From assembly GCA_015056045.1 (NCBI GenBank), contig SVGZ01000008.1, positions 30,546 through 94,545 on the forward strand: a stretch of 64,000 bases of DNA. The letters run 5' to 3'. The DNA comes from Clostridiales bacterium (lineage in GTDB: Bacteria > Bacillota > Clostridia > Christensenellales > Christensenellaceae). Position 1 is the first letter of the stretch. Each line of letters opens with the position of its first letter. The translations under genes were made by a program, and so were the position numbers. Below, piece by piece: positions 26,779 through 35,895 of the stretch. The notes under the pieces were generated by a model. That model was given only the letters and a program-made list of their open reading frames with translations. It did not search any database and was not told where the DNA came from.

Positions 26779-28179
26779 ATGATCAAACAGCTCATTTCGG
26801 ATTATGTCGATCAGCACTTGGAGGAAGTCGTTGCAGATACTTCCCGACTGATCAGGATAGACAGCAGCAATGCACCGGCACTCCCGGGGAAACCCTTTGG
26901 CGAAGGTGCTGCAAAAGCGCTTGAAGAGGCACTTGCCATCATCGAAAGCTATGGTTTTAAGACAACAAATTACGATAATTATGTCATCACCGCAGACATG
27001 AACGAAGAGGAAAAAGCACTCGATATTTTGGCGCATTTGGACGTCGTTCCCGCAGGCGAAGGATGGACCGTTACAGAACCTTTCGAACCGATCGTCATCG
27101 ACGGCAAGCTTTTCGGCCGTGGTTCGATCGATGATAAGGGACCTGCCATGGCTGCACTTCTGGCAATGCGTGCCGTTCGCGACCTGAAGCTTCCCATTAC
27201 GAAAAACGTCCGCCTGATCCTTGGTGCAAACGAAGAATGCGGCAGCGAAGACATCGCTTATTATTTTAAGAAAGAGCCTTTCGCACCGATGACATTCTCT
27301 CCCGATGCGGATTTCCCGCTGATCAACATTGAAAAAGGCAGCCTCGGCGGCAGATTTACCGGAAAATACTTAGAAAACAGAGCGATCCCGATGCTGAAGG
27401 CTTTCCACGGTGGTCATACATCGAATGTTGTTCCGAATAAGGCATATGCTGTTGTTTGCGGAATGCCCGTGGATGAGCTCGCAAAAGCAGAAGCAAGAGC
27501 AAAAGAGCTTGGCGTACAGATCAGCTTTGAAGGTGAAGAGGAAGTGACGATCCGTGTTGAAGGCGTTTCCGCACACGCTTCTTTGCCCGAAAAAGGCAAC
27601 AATGCCGTTACCGCACTCATCGACGTCTTATCGCAGATGACTTTTGCAGATGGCGGTGCAATGGCACTTATCCGTGAACTCGGAAAAATCTTCCCGCATG
27701 GCGATACCTGCGGAGAAGCTGCTGGCGTCAAGATGAGCGATGAACTCTCCGGCGCACTCACGATGACGCTCGATATTTTAGATGTTGAAAACGGCAGCCT
27801 GCGCGGTGTCTTTGACAGCAGAGCACCGATCTGTGCAACCGAAGAAAACCTCTATCTCGTCATGAAAAACAGGCTCGAAGCAGCAAATCTCTATTTCGAT
27901 GCAGATGTTAAGATGAATCCGCCGCATTATGCAGACGGCAACAGCGAATTTGTCAGAACACTGCTTGCCTGCTATGAAACATACAGCGGCAAAAAAGGCG
28001 AAGCAAAGGCGATCGGCGGCGGCACATACGTTCACCATATTGAAAACGGCGTTGCTTTCGGCTGCGAAGTCGAAGGGATCGATAATCATCTCCACGGTGC
28101 AGATGAATTCATCGGCCTCGATGTTCTGGCGATGAGTGCAAAGATCTTTGCGCTTTCGATCGCTGAACTGTGCAAATGA
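26779..28179 (+). CDS. pepV: M20 metallodipeptidase (PepV / Sapep-like)
   Basis: The 466-residue enzyme shows the M20 metal motifs: LAHLDVVPAGEGW with the first ligand (about 82-94), GSIDDKGP with the bridging Asp (about 117-124), the NEECGSED pair (about 152-160) and a C-terminal His in GVAFGCEVEGIDNHLHGADE. It fits the PepV/Sapep group, Zn- or Mn-dependent dipeptidases that cut a wide range of dipeptides in the cytoplasm. It follows the histidine phosphatase by 24 bases with an AAAGAGG-type ribosome binding site. Confidence 0.93.
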   Translation: MIKQLISDYVDQHLEEVVADTSRLIRIDSSNAPALPGKPFGEGAAKALEEALAIIESYGFKTTNYDNYVITADMNEEEKALDILAHLDVVPAGEGWTVTEPFEPIVIDGKLFGRGSIDDKGPAMAALLAMRAVRDLKLPITKNVRLILGANEECGSEDIAYYFKKEPFAPMTFSPDADFPLINIEKGSLGGRFTGKYLENRAIPMLKAFHGGHTSNVVPNKAYAVVCGMPVDELAKAEARAKELGVQISFEGEEEVTIRVEGVSAHASLPEKGNNAVTALIDVLSQMTFADGGAMALIRELGKIFPHGDTCGEAAGVKMSDELSGALTMTLDILDVENGSLRGVFDSRAPICATEENLYLVMKNRLEAANLYFDADVKMNPPHYADGNSEFVRTLLACYETYSGKKGEAKAIGGGTYVHHIENGVAFGCEVEGIDNHLHGADEFIGLDVLAMSAKIFALSIAELCK

Positions 28180-28287
28180 TATTTAACGCAAATAATATTT
28201 GCTGCAAATAAAAAAATAAATTGATACTGTCGCCCGACATTTTTCTTTCCATGAGCCTGTTATTCTTGAGGAAAAAAGGAGCAGGCG

Positions 28288-28650
28288 ATGAAAAAACAGG
28301 ATTGGGAAATGGAACGGCAGAGCTATGAAAAGACGATCCGCGAGCAGAAAGAACGCATTTTTGCCTTGCGGGAAAAGCTCGAAGCGCAGGAGATCCTTGC
28401 CGAAAAATATCTGCACAAGCAGAAAGCAGTAGGCGAGGCGATCCTTTCCGCAGAAAAAATGGCGGAGGATATTATAAAAGAAGCGCGCGCAAAGGCAGAT
28501 GCGATCATTCTTCGCGCAGAGCTTGCCGCAGGAAAACGGAACAGCGAGATCGCTGCATACAGAGCGGAGCTTGCGGAAATCGGGAATACCTGCAGGAAAG
28601 TCCTGGCGGAGCTTGAGAGCGGCAGTATCAAAACCAAAAAAAGCGCATAA
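28288..28650 (+). CDS. Coiled-coil protein, DivIVA-like in appearance
   Basis: The ATG at 28288 has an AAAAGGAG site upstream. The 120-residue protein is almost wholly alpha-helical coiled coil, rich in Glu, Lys and Ala, with a SAEKMAEDIIKEARAKADAIILRAE stretch like the C-terminal half of DivIVA/GpsB proteins. The membrane-binding N-terminal DivIVA motif is not obvious, so the assignment is only a resemblance. There is no signal peptide. A strong terminator follows, so it forms its own unit or ends the dipeptidase unit. Confidence 0.6.
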   Translation: MKKQDWEMERQSYEKTIREQKERIFALREKLEAQEILAEKYLHKQKAVGEAILSAEKMAEDIIKEARAKADAIILRAELAAGKRNSEIAAYRAELAEIGNTCRKVLAELESGSIKTKKSA

Positions 28651-28653
28651 AAA

Positions 28654-28694
28654 GACCCGGTATCACATGAAAAAGTGGTATCGGGTCATTTCTT
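28654..28694. terminator. Bidirectional terminator
   Basis: A 13-base stem (GACCCGGTATCAC against GTGGTATCGGGTC, two wobble pairs) lies between the coiled-coil gene and the convergent hxlR gene, flanked by A residues on the left and T residues on the right, so it can serve both. Confidence 0.8.
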
Positions 28695-29095
28695 TATTTT
28701 GTTTTGATCGCATGGCAGCGGCAATCCATCGTGCCGGCATCGCTGCAGATCTCTTCGGGCTTGATATTAAGATGCGTGGAAAGGTATTTCATGCCGAATT
28801 GCCCCAAAGTATCGAGAACGGGCAGAAGCTCTTTGCCGGTTTCGGTCAGTTCGTATTCCACTCTTGGTGGAACTTCCGGATAGATCGTTCGTTTGATGAG
28901 GTCATCGTTTTCGAGCTTGCGGAGCTGTTTGGTGAGCGTTGCCTGCGTTAAGGTCGGCATATAGCGCATGAGCTCCGAAAAGCGCAGAGCACCCCTGCGC
29001 AGATAACAGAGAATGAGCAGAGTCCATTTCCCCGAAAGGAGGCGCTGCATTGTCATATAAGGGCAGTTGATCGTGGTATCCTGCAGATTTTCCAT
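28694..29095 (-). CDS. HxlR-family transcriptional regulator
   Basis: The 133-residue protein begins with an N-terminal Cys (NCPYMTMQRLLSGKWTLLILCYLRRG), the hallmark of HxlR winged-helix regulators, and carries the ALRFSELMRYMPTLTQATLTKQLRKLENDDLI recognition helix and EYELTETGKELLPVL wing. These dimers often sense redox or electrophile stress through the Cys. A C-terminal CRC pair (near residues 127-129) may take part. It is divergent from the polyamine operon, across two perfect palindromes. Confidence 0.92.
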   Translation of the reverse strand: MENLQDTTINCPYMTMQRLLSGKWTLLILCYLRRGALRFSELMRYMPTLTQATLTKQLRKLENDDLIKRTIYPEVPPRVEYELTETGKELLPVLDTLGQFGMKYLSTHLNIKPEEICSDAGTMDCRCHAIKTK

Positions 29096-29107
29096 GGTAT
29101 CTCCTAT

Positions 29108-29181
29108 AGTATATAAATATATACTGACGATAGAAAAAAATTGTACTTGTGCATTTGTTACTTTGGATATAAAATATATCC
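29108..29181. promoter_or_regulatory. Two palindromic operator candidates between hxlR and potA
   Basis: AGTATATA-AATATATACT (29108-29125, an imperfectly spaced palindrome) and GGATATA-AAA-TATATCC (29165-29181, perfect seven-base arms) lie 40 bases apart. The first sits just upstream of hxlR. HxlR proteins bind such GTATA-type inverted repeats, so autoregulation is likely and control of the pot genes possible. Confidence 0.5.
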
Positions 29182-29270
29182 TATAAATTTATATTATCAC
29201 AAAAGAACTCAACAAGGCAAGCACATCGGTTTTCCTATGCGCAAAACCTTATCGGAGAAAGGTGAAAAAT

Positions 29271-30353
29271 ATGCAGCAGGAAAGCATTTTAAAGCTGGAA
29301 AATATAAGAAAAAGCTTCGGGGATAACATCGTTCTTGACGGGATCGACCTCGACGTCAAAAAAGGGGAATTCATTACGCTGCTCGGTTCTTCGGGCTGCG
29401 GAAAAACGACAACGCTTCGCATCATCGGCGGTCTTGAAACGGCAGATTCGGGGAAAGTCCTCCTCGAAGGCGAAGATGTTTCCGGGCTTGAACCGAACAA
29501 ACGCGACGTCAATACCGTCTTTCAGAACTATGCGCTTTTTCCGCATATGAATGTGGAAGCAAACGTCGGCTACAGCATGAAGATCCGCAAACGCAAAAAA
29601 TCGGATATCGCAGAAGCTGTCAAAAAAGCACTCGCTATGGTGCAGCTTGAAGGTTTTGAAAACCGTATGCCGAACGAACTTTCAGGCGGTCAGAGGCAGC
29701 GTATTGCCATTGCAAGGGCGATCGTCAACGAACCGAAAGTATTACTTCTGGATGAACCTCTGGGCGCACTCGATTTACAGCTCAGAAGACAGATGCAGAT
29801 CGAATTAAAGCGCCTGCAGAAGAGCCTCGGCATCACTTTTATTTACATCACGCACGATCAGGAAGAAGCGCTCAATATGTCTGACCGCATTGCCGTCATG
29901 AGAAACGGCGTCTTTGAACAGATCGGCACACCGGCAGAAATTTACGACAGACCGAAAACAAGCTATGTTGCGCAGTTTGTCGGCTCCGCCAATATCGTCC
30001 GCGGCATTGCAAAATCGGTCGGCGAAGTTGTCAGCTTTTCCAATGCAGACGGCTCGGGTCAGGTCCTTTCGAGAGGCGCTGATATTAAAGAAGAAATGCC
30101 CGTTACCGTTGCGATAAGAAGCGAACAGATCGAAATTACCAAACGCGGTGAAAGCGAAGTCGGTTTTGCCGCAGTTGTTAAGGAAAAGAGCTTTGCAGGC
30201 GGCATGCTCCGCATTGCGCTGACGCTTTCCGATGGGCAGGAGATCATCGCAAGCAGACACGGCATCAATGTTTCCTGGGTTCCCGGTGATGAAGTCACCG
30301 TCACATGGGATGCGGATAAGGCCGTTCTTGTAGACCTGGAGGCAGAGGCATGA
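29271..30353 (+). CDS. potA: Spermidine/putrescine ABC transporter ATPase PotA
   Basis: The ATG at 29271 lies seven bases after GAGAAAGGTG; an in-frame GTG at 29262 is less likely. The 360-residue ATPase has Walker A GSSGCGKTT, the Q-loop in VFQNYALFPHM, the signature LSGGQRQRIAIARA, Walker B VLLLDEPLGALD, the H-loop in YITHDQEEAL, and a C-terminal TOBE domain (about 270-355). It powers polyamine import with PotB, PotC and PotD encoded directly downstream. The potB start overlaps its stop. Confidence 0.97.
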   Translation: MQQESILKLENIRKSFGDNIVLDGIDLDVKKGEFITLLGSSGCGKTTTLRIIGGLETADSGKVLLEGEDVSGLEPNKRDVNTVFQNYALFPHMNVEANVGYSMKIRKRKKSDIAEAVKKALAMVQLEGFENRMPNELSGGQRQRIAIARAIVNEPKVLLLDEPLGALDLQLRRQMQIELKRLQKSLGITFIYITHDQEEALNMSDRIAVMRNGVFEQIGTPAEIYDRPKTSYVAQFVGSANIVRGIAKSVGEVVSFSNADGSGQVLSRGADIKEEMPVTVAIRSEQIEITKRGESEVGFAAVVKEKSFAGGMLRIALTLSDGQEIIASRHGINVSWVPGDEVTVTWDADKAVLVDLEAEA

Positions 30354-31219
30354 AAAAAGACAAGAAGCCGGACATGAATCGTTCCTATAAATGGTTTGTC
30401 CTGCCGATCTACGCCTTTACATTCTTCTTTGTTCTGGGGCCATTGATCTATATGCTGATCCTGAGCTTCCTCATGAGGGATGAAGTATGGGGCGTAACGA
30501 GCACCTTTACCTTCAAAAATTACCTCGATATTTTTGAGCCCGTCTATCTTTCGACCTTTGTCGAATCGCTGAAACTGGCGCTGATTTCCACCGTTCTTGT
30601 TGCGGTGATCGGCTATCTTTTCGGCTATTTTATGGCAAAGCTTTCCGCAAAATGGAAAAAGATCATGATGATGCTGATCATGATCCCGTTCTGGACAAGC
30701 TCACTCATCCGTCTGTATGGCTGGATCATTATCTTCCGCGCAAACGGCACGCTCGATACGATTCTAATGTCGCTCGGGCTGACAGCGGAACCTCTGAAAC
30801 TGCTCTATACTTATCCGGCGGTCGTCGTCGGTATGATCTATGCGCTCGTTCCTTTCATGATCCTTTCGGTCTATTCGAGCGTCGAAAAAATGGACTGGAG
30901 CCTTGTTGAAGCGGCAAGAGATCTGGGCGCTTCTTCGATGAAGGCTTTCTGGACGGTTACGTTCAAGCTGACGTTGCCCGGTCTTTTAACGGGTATCATC
31001 CTGACATTCGTTCCTTCGATGGGTCTGTTCTTCATTGCCGATATTTTAGGCGGCAATAAGGTCGTACTCGTCGGCAATCTGATTCAGGAACAGCTGATGA
31101 AAGTCCATAACTGGCCCTTTGCAGCGGCACTTTCCGTGGCACTTCTGCTCATCATGACGGTGATGATCTTCGTTTACCGCAAGATCACCAAGTCCAAAGA
31201 TCTGGAGGCGACCTTATGA
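30350..31219 (+). CDS. potB: Spermidine/putrescine ABC transporter permease PotB
   Basis: The 289-residue permease has six membrane helices and the EAA loop VEAARDLGASSMKAFWTVTFKLTLPG (about 185-210) that docks on the ATPase. It overlaps potA and potC by ATGA on both sides. The extended cytoplasmic N-terminus (KKDKKPDMNRSYK) precedes the first helix. With PotC it forms the channel for polyamines delivered by PotD. Confidence 0.95.
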   Translation: MKKDKKPDMNRSYKWFVLPIYAFTFFFVLGPLIYMLILSFLMRDEVWGVTSTFTFKNYLDIFEPVYLSTFVESLKLALISTVLVAVIGYLFGYFMAKLSAKWKKIMMMLIMIPFWTSSLIRLYGWIIIFRANGTLDTILMSLGLTAEPLKLLYTYPAVVVGMIYALVPFMILSVYSSVEKMDWSLVEAARDLGASSMKAFWTVTFKLTLPGLLTGIILTFVPSMGLFFIADILGGNKVVLVGNLIQEQLMKVHNWPFAAALSVALLLIMTVMIFVYRKITKSKDLEATL

Positions 31220-32007
31220 AAAACCGTACAAAGCTTCCCAATATCTATCTTGGCGTCATGATCGCGCTGATGTATTTGCCGATCGTCCTCGTCATCGTCT
31301 ATTCATTTAACGAAAGTAAGATCAGCTCCGTCTGGGATGGCTTTTCTCTGCGCTGGTATAAAGAGCTTTTCAGAGATTCCTCAATGTTTGAAGCTCTGAT
31401 GAACAGCATCTTCCTCGCTTTTGTTTCGAGCTTTTTGGCGGCAATTATCGGCACTTTCGGTGCAGTCGGCATGGCAAAAGTCGAATATAAGAGCAAGGGC
31501 ATCGTTGAATATGTGAGCCAGCTGCCCATGATGATCCCTGAGATCGTCTTAGGCATGGTATTTTTAACCTATTTCTCTCTGCTCAATCTGCCTTTCGGTA
31601 TGCTGACGCTTATCATAGCGCATACCGCGTTCTGCATACCATATGTGTATATGCAGGTCAAGGCAAGGCTCGTTGGGCTTAGCCCGAGCTATGTTGAGGC
31701 AGCAAAAGACCTTGGCGCAAGCGAACTCAGAGCTTTCTTTGATATTACGCTGCCGCTCGTTCTTCCCGCAATTTTATCGGGTATGCTGCTTTCCTTTGCG
31801 ATGAGCTTCGACGATGTCATCATCAGTGTTTTTGTCACCGGTGTTGATGTCAATACGCTCCCGATCAAGGTCTATTCACAGATCAAGACGGGCGTTACCC
31901 CGAAGATCAACGCACTCTGTACCCTTATGTTTATTGCGACGGTACTCGTTCTCATCATTTCCAATTTTGTTGGCAAGAAGGGTAAAGTCGATAATAATGA
32001 AAAATAG
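31216..32007 (+). CDS. potC: Spermidine/putrescine ABC transporter permease PotC
   Basis: The 263-residue second permease has six membrane helices and an EAA loop, VEAAKDLGASELRAFFDITLPLVLP (about 155-180), plus the FAMSFDDVIISVFVTG segment typical of PotC. It overlaps potB and precedes potD by 22 bases, where an AAGGAGG site starts the binding protein. Confidence 0.95.
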   Translation: MKNRTKLPNIYLGVMIALMYLPIVLVIVYSFNESKISSVWDGFSLRWYKELFRDSSMFEALMNSIFLAFVSSFLAAIIGTFGAVGMAKVEYKSKGIVEYVSQLPMMIPEIVLGMVFLTYFSLLNLPFGMLTLIIAHTAFCIPYVYMQVKARLVGLSPSYVEAAKDLGASELRAFFDITLPLVLPAILSGMLLSFAMSFDDVIISVFVTGVDVNTLPIKVYSQIKTGVTPKINALCTLMFIATVLVLIISNFVGKKGKVDNNEK

Positions 32008-32029
32008 AATCCATCAAGGAGGAAAATCT

Positions 32030-33073
32030 ATGAAAAAGATTCTTGCGCTCGCACTTGCAATCTGCATGATCGCCTGCATGTTCACAGGCTGCGCCAAGAA
32101 AAAAGAAACCCTGACCATTTACACATGGGAGGGTATGTTCCCCCAGGAAGTCCTCGACGCTTTCACAGAAGAAACCGGCATCGAAATCAACTATGCTGTA
32201 TTTGATACAGACGAAACGATGCTTGCAAAGCTTCAGGCAGCCAAAGGCGGCGATTATGACCTCGTCATCGCAGACGACTACATCATCGAAACCGCTATTG
32301 CAGAAGGCCTCGTCCAGAAGCTCGATAAGAAAAAGATCGAAAACTTCGGCAACATCAACTCTGTTTATCAGGGCCAGTTCTATGATCCGGCTGATGAATA
32401 CACCGTTCCTTACGGCGCAGGCGTTCAGACGATCGTTTACAACCCCGAAAACGTCAACATCGACATCACAGGCTATGCAGATCTCTGGGATCCTTCGCTT
32501 GAAGATTCCGTCGGCATCATCTCCAACTACCGTGTTATCAACGGTATGGCTCTGAAAGTTATGGGCGAAAGCTATAACATCGAAGATACCGCAAAGATCG
32601 CAGAAGCAGGCAAAAAGCTCCAGGAACTCGCTCCGAATATCCGCCTCATCAAAGATGACAACCTGCAGGATGACCTTCTTTCCGGCGAAATCAACGCAGC
32701 TGTTATGTATACCTCTCAGGTAACCATGGCTATGCTTGAAAACCCGAACCTCAAGGTCGTATTCCCGAAGGAAGGCATCGGCTTCGGCATCATGGCAGGC
32801 TTCATTCCTTCCAAGGCTCCGAATGCAGACGCAGCGCATAAGTTCCTCGATTATCTCCTCCAGCCCGAAGTTGCGGCACAGTGCTTCGAATGGCTCGGCT
32901 ACTACTGCACAACAGCACCGGCAGACGAACTCATTCACGAAGAATTCAGAGGCTTCCTCACACTGCCCGCTGAATTCAAAGCTGAAGATATGGAAATGAT
33001 CGGCAACGTCAGCGCAGATGCTTTAGCAGCGCATGACCTCGCTTTCACAGAGTTCAAATCTCTCTGCGAATAA
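32030..33073 (+). CDS. potD: Polyamine-binding lipoprotein PotD
   Basis: The ATG at 32030 follows AAGGAGG and opens a lipoprotein signal (MKKILALALAICMIACMFTGC); the lipobox is FTGC with Cys21. The open frame upstream overlaps potC and is not used. The 347-residue mature protein has the bilobed periplasmic-binding fold of PotD, with acidic and aromatic residues in IYTWEGMFP and TDETMLAKL expected at the polyamine pocket. It captures spermidine or putrescine outside the membrane. A terminator follows. Confidence 0.95.
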   Translation: MKKILALALAICMIACMFTGCAKKKETLTIYTWEGMFPQEVLDAFTEETGIEINYAVFDTDETMLAKLQAAKGGDYDLVIADDYIIETAIAEGLVQKLDKKKIENFGNINSVYQGQFYDPADEYTVPYGAGVQTIVYNPENVNIDITGYADLWDPSLEDSVGIISNYRVINGMALKVMGESYNIEDTAKIAEAGKKLQELAPNIRLIKDDNLQDDLLSGEINAAVMYTSQVTMAMLENPNLKVVFPKEGIGFGIMAGFIPSKAPNADAAHKFLDYLLQPEVAAQCFEWLGYYCTTAPADELIHEEFRGFLTLPAEFKAEDMEMIGNVSADALAAHDLAFTEFKSLCE

Positions 33074-33087
33074 GCTGAAATAAAAAG

Positions 33088-33113
33088 AAGCTCCTTGAAA
33101 AAGGAGCTTTTTT
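33088..33113 (+). terminator. Rho-independent terminator of the pot operon
   Basis: AAGCTCCTT-GAAA-AAGGAGCTT with a GAAA loop and a T run, 15 bases after the potD stop. Confidence 0.92.
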
Positions 33114-33121
33114 GTTGCCTT

Positions 33122-34474
33122 TTATTCGATATCGATCATTTTGATATCTTCGCAGAGTTCAAGGCATTTTCTGTTTTCTTCGGTAAAGGCTGTCCATTCG
33201 GGAAGTTCGGGGCTGTTGGGGTTGCCTGTTTTGACAAAGTTTGCAAAATAGCTTGCCATTGCAACGGAAAGATCATAGTCAACACCCGTGAAAGGACGCC
33301 AGCATCTTGTCAGGGTTTCAAATTCATACCAGAGCTCGCCCGCATGGAATGCGCCGGGTTCATCTTCACCCGGAAGATCGCGCGAGAAGCAATAGGTATA
33401 GGCTGCTTTGCGGCCGAGTTTATTCTGCACTTCTGCAAAAGCAGTATTGCCGGGTGAGAGAATCTGTGCAAATTTTTCGCCTTTTGTGATGTTTCCGCCT
33501 TCATCCTGCATATTGCCGACCATATAATCGATATCGGCGTGTTTGCCGGATTCGACGGTGATGCCTGCAGATTCTTCGAGGATGATACCGTCTGTCAGCG
33601 GTCTGAAAGCGATCTTGCTCATCGTGTCGCTGCTGTTTGTTTTGACGAGATCTGCGGAAGGGATTTTTCTCATTTCTTCCAGCGTATTTGCACCGAATTT
33701 CTGCATAAATGCTTCGCCTTTTGCCTCCGCTTCGGCAAGTGTAAGGTCAAAGAGTGCACGATCGTCTTTGCCGACTCTTGCGCCGCTTTGAATGATCGCG
33801 CGCTTCATAAGCCCACGGGAAAGCGGAGAAGAGATCAGGTTAAGGATGCTGGCTGCACCTGCGGATTGACCGGCAATCGTGATATTTTCAGGGTCACCGC
33901 CAAAAGCTGCGATGTTGTTTTTTGTCCATTTCAATGCTGCGATCTGATCAAGCAGGCCGTAGTTTCCGGAAATTCCCTGTTCGTTTTCGCGGGAAAGAAG
34001 CGGATGTGCCATAAAGCCCAAAGCGCCAAGGCGATAGTTGAAAGAAACCATGATAACACCGCGCCTGCAGAAACCTTCGCCGTCAAATTCGGGTTCTGTG
34101 CCCGAACCGCCAAAATAACCGCCGCCATGTACCCAGAAAAAGACGGGAAGTTTTTCATCTGCGGATTTTGCAGGAGTCCATACATTAAGGTAGAGGCAAT
34201 CTTCACCGCGGGGATCTGTATTTTGGAAAAACTCTCTGCCATAGAGCGGTTCATCAAAACGGACGCTCTGTTCGGCAATGGCGCCGTATTCATAGCAGAT
34301 TTTTGTGCCTTCCCAGGGAATAACGGGCTGTGGTGCTTTCCAGCGGAGTTCACCAACAGGCGGTGCTGCATAGGGAATGCCCTTAAAGACGGTATAGATC
34401 GGGTTATTGCCGTAAATGCCGCGGACTTTTCCGCCTTCAACGATGGCTTCGCGCAAAGTTTCTCTGTATTCCAT
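33122..34474 (-). CDS. Type B carboxylesterase
   Basis: The 450-residue alpha/beta hydrolase has the nucleophile elbow GQSAGAAS (Ser near 205), the oxyanion segment VHGGGYFGGSG (about 115-125), an acidic residue near NMQDEGGN and the catalytic His in FHAGELWYEF (about 380). Type B esterases of this size in gut Clostridia cleave aryl or acyl esters; para-nitrobenzyl esterase is the nearest named relative. No signal peptide is visible, so it is cytoplasmic. Two TGAACGAA-type direct repeats lie upstream and may be its operators. Confidence 0.92.
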   Translation of the reverse strand: MEYRETLREAIVEGGKVRGIYGNNPIYTVFKGIPYAAPPVGELRWKAPQPVIPWEGTKICYEYGAIAEQSVRFDEPLYGREFFQNTDPRGEDCLYLNVWTPAKSADEKLPVFFWVHGGGYFGGSGTEPEFDGEGFCRRGVIMVSFNYRLGALGFMAHPLLSRENEQGISGNYGLLDQIAALKWTKNNIAAFGGDPENITIAGQSAGAASILNLISSPLSRGLMKRAIIQSGARVGKDDRALFDLTLAEAEAKGEAFMQKFGANTLEEMRKIPSADLVKTNSSDTMSKIAFRPLTDGIILEESAGITVESGKHADIDYMVGNMQDEGGNITKGEKFAQILSPGNTAFAEVQNKLGRKAAYTYCFSRDLPGEDEPGAFHAGELWYEFETLTRCWRPFTGVDYDLSVAMASYFANFVKTGNPNSPELPEWTAFTEENRKCLELCEDIKMIDIE

Positions 34475-34540
34475 AAATGCCTCCTTTTGATCGTGGATAC
34501 AAGACGGACTTTTATAAAGAAAGCCGTTTTATATCATAAA

Positions 34541-34656
34541 TGAACGAAACTGAACGATATTGGTTGATTTTATGATAAAGCAAAAAAGCGGATTTGTCAA
34601 TAAAAATAAGAAAAAACTCTGATTAGTAAAAATATGGCTTGAACGAAATTGAACGA
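34541..34656. promoter_or_regulatory. Two copies of a TGAACGAA direct-repeat motif
   Basis: TGAACGAAAC-TGAACGA (34541-34557) and TGAACGAAAT-TGAACGA (34640-34656) are identical but for one base and 99 bases apart. Each contains two direct TGAACGA half-sites spaced by ten bases, one helical turn. Such phased direct repeats are typical operators of DeoR-family sugar regulators. They lie upstream of the esterase gene; no DeoR gene is in the window. Confidence 0.55.
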
Positions 34657-34688
34657 AAAAGAGACCTGCCAAATTGGCAAGCCTCTTT
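34657..34688 (-). terminator. Terminator of the enolase-superfamily genes
   Basis: On the minus strand GAGGCTTGCCA pairs with TGGCAGGTCTC (two wobble or mismatched positions) and is followed by five T residues, just after the stop of the first enolase-superfamily gene. Confidence 0.7.
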
Positions 34689-34699
34689 TATTTTTATGC

Positions 34700-35878
34700 T
34701 TATTCGCTGAGCTTGATGCAGGGACCCCAATCGTAATTGAGCTCATAACCGAGACCAGGTTTATCCGGAACATCGATATAACCATCGACAACTTTGGGTT
34801 CGCCGAGGAAGAGCCTCGAGGGTTCGAGTACCTGATTGAAGAGCAGCGTTTCCGCAAAGGGAGAAGTTAAGCTCGAAACAGAGAAGTGGAAGACCGGCAT
34901 ACCGTGGCAATGCGGGACGAGCATCAGGTTATGTGCCTTTGCCAGCGCATTGATCTTGCGGATCTCGGAAAGACCGCCTGTGTACCAGATATCGGACTGC
35001 AGAATGTCTACGCACTGATTTTCAACGAGCTTACGGGTTCCCCAACGGGAGAATTCGTGTTCACCGCCGGAAACGAGGATGCCTTCAGCATTGAGGATGT
35101 CCTTGATCCTGCGATAGCCGTCGTAATCGTCTGCCGGAACGGGTTCTTCGACCCAGCGGAGGTTATAATCTCTGAGCATCTTGGAGATCTTGATCGTATA
35201 TTCAACATCCCATGCGCACCAGACGTCGATCGCAATTTCTGTATCGTCGCCCATTGTCTTTAAGATCCAGTCGAAGCATTCAACGGTCTTTTTCATGCCT
35301 TCTTTGCCGTCTACGAGACCATACGGGCGCGGAACTTTAACAGCCTTGTAGCCCATATCGCGGTAAAGCTCGAAGGAGAGACCCGTTGCATAGACCTTGA
35401 TCTTATCGCGGACTTTGCCGCCAAGGAGCTGATAAACAGGCTGACCTGTGATCTTGCCCTTGAGGTCCCAAAGCGCGATATCAACAGCGGAGATCGCCTG
35501 CATAGCGAGTCCTGCACGGCCCCAAGCGCTTGTCTTGAGGTACATGATATGCCAGAGGTATTCGATCTCTTCGCAATCCTGACCGATGAGGAAGGGCTTT
35601 AATACATCTTCGATGATCTCTGCAGCCTGTCTGTAAAGACCTGTGCTGCCGTAACCATACATGCCGTTTTCAGCTGTGATCTTGACAACTGCTGCACCGC
35701 CGGCGATGTTCGGCACGTTTTTGTTCATGTGTTCGATGATATCGGGGTAAATTGCCCAGGGTAAATCGGTCGGCCAATTAACAGCGCCGCCTACACCTTT
35801 GGTGCTTCCTGTGGATTTCGGAGGCGGTGTGGTAAATTTAAAAACTTCTACATTTACTATCTTCATATTTGTCACCAT
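34700..35878 (-). CDS. Enolase-superfamily sugar acid dehydratase, L-rhamnonate dehydratase-like
   Basis: The 392-residue protein has the MR/MLE capping domain (about 1-150) and barrel. Metal ligands are Asp218, Glu244 or 245 in VEEP and Glu273 in GEHE; Asp296 and His323 in VPHCHG form the catalytic pair. The GEHEFSRWG and SDIWYTGGLSEI blocks and the KVPRPYGLVDGKEGMKK segment are closest to RhmD, which dehydrates L-rhamnonate or related acids. The ATG at 35878 (AGGATAA upstream) and one at 35866 (GGTGAC upstream) are both possible. It is 17 bases after the second paralogue, and its substrate could be another deoxy sugar acid. Confidence 0.85.
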   Translation of the reverse strand: MVTNMKIVNVEVFKFTTPPPKSTGSTKGVGGAVNWPTDLPWAIYPDIIEHMNKNVPNIAGGAAVVKITAENGMYGYGSTGLYRQAAEIIEDVLKPFLIGQDCEEIEYLWHIMYLKTSAWGRAGLAMQAISAVDIALWDLKGKITGQPVYQLLGGKVRDKIKVYATGLSFELYRDMGYKAVKVPRPYGLVDGKEGMKKTVECFDWILKTMGDDTEIAIDVWCAWDVEYTIKISKMLRDYNLRWVEEPVPADDYDGYRRIKDILNAEGILVSGGEHEFSRWGTRKLVENQCVDILQSDIWYTGGLSEIRKINALAKAHNLMLVPHCHGMPVFHFSVSSLTSPFAETLLFNQVLEPSRLFLGEPKVVDGYIDVPDKPGLGYELNYDWGPCIKLSE

Positions 35879-35895
35879 TTATCCTAATCTGAGCA

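Noticed and set aside
31814..32029. Upstream extension of PotD
   Set aside because: Overlaps potC in another frame; the ATG at 32030 has an AAGGAGG site and begins a lipoprotein signal.
33539..34543. 334-codon plus-strand frame over the carboxylesterase
   Set aside because: Opposite-strand shadow; the esterase catalytic motifs are on the minus strand.
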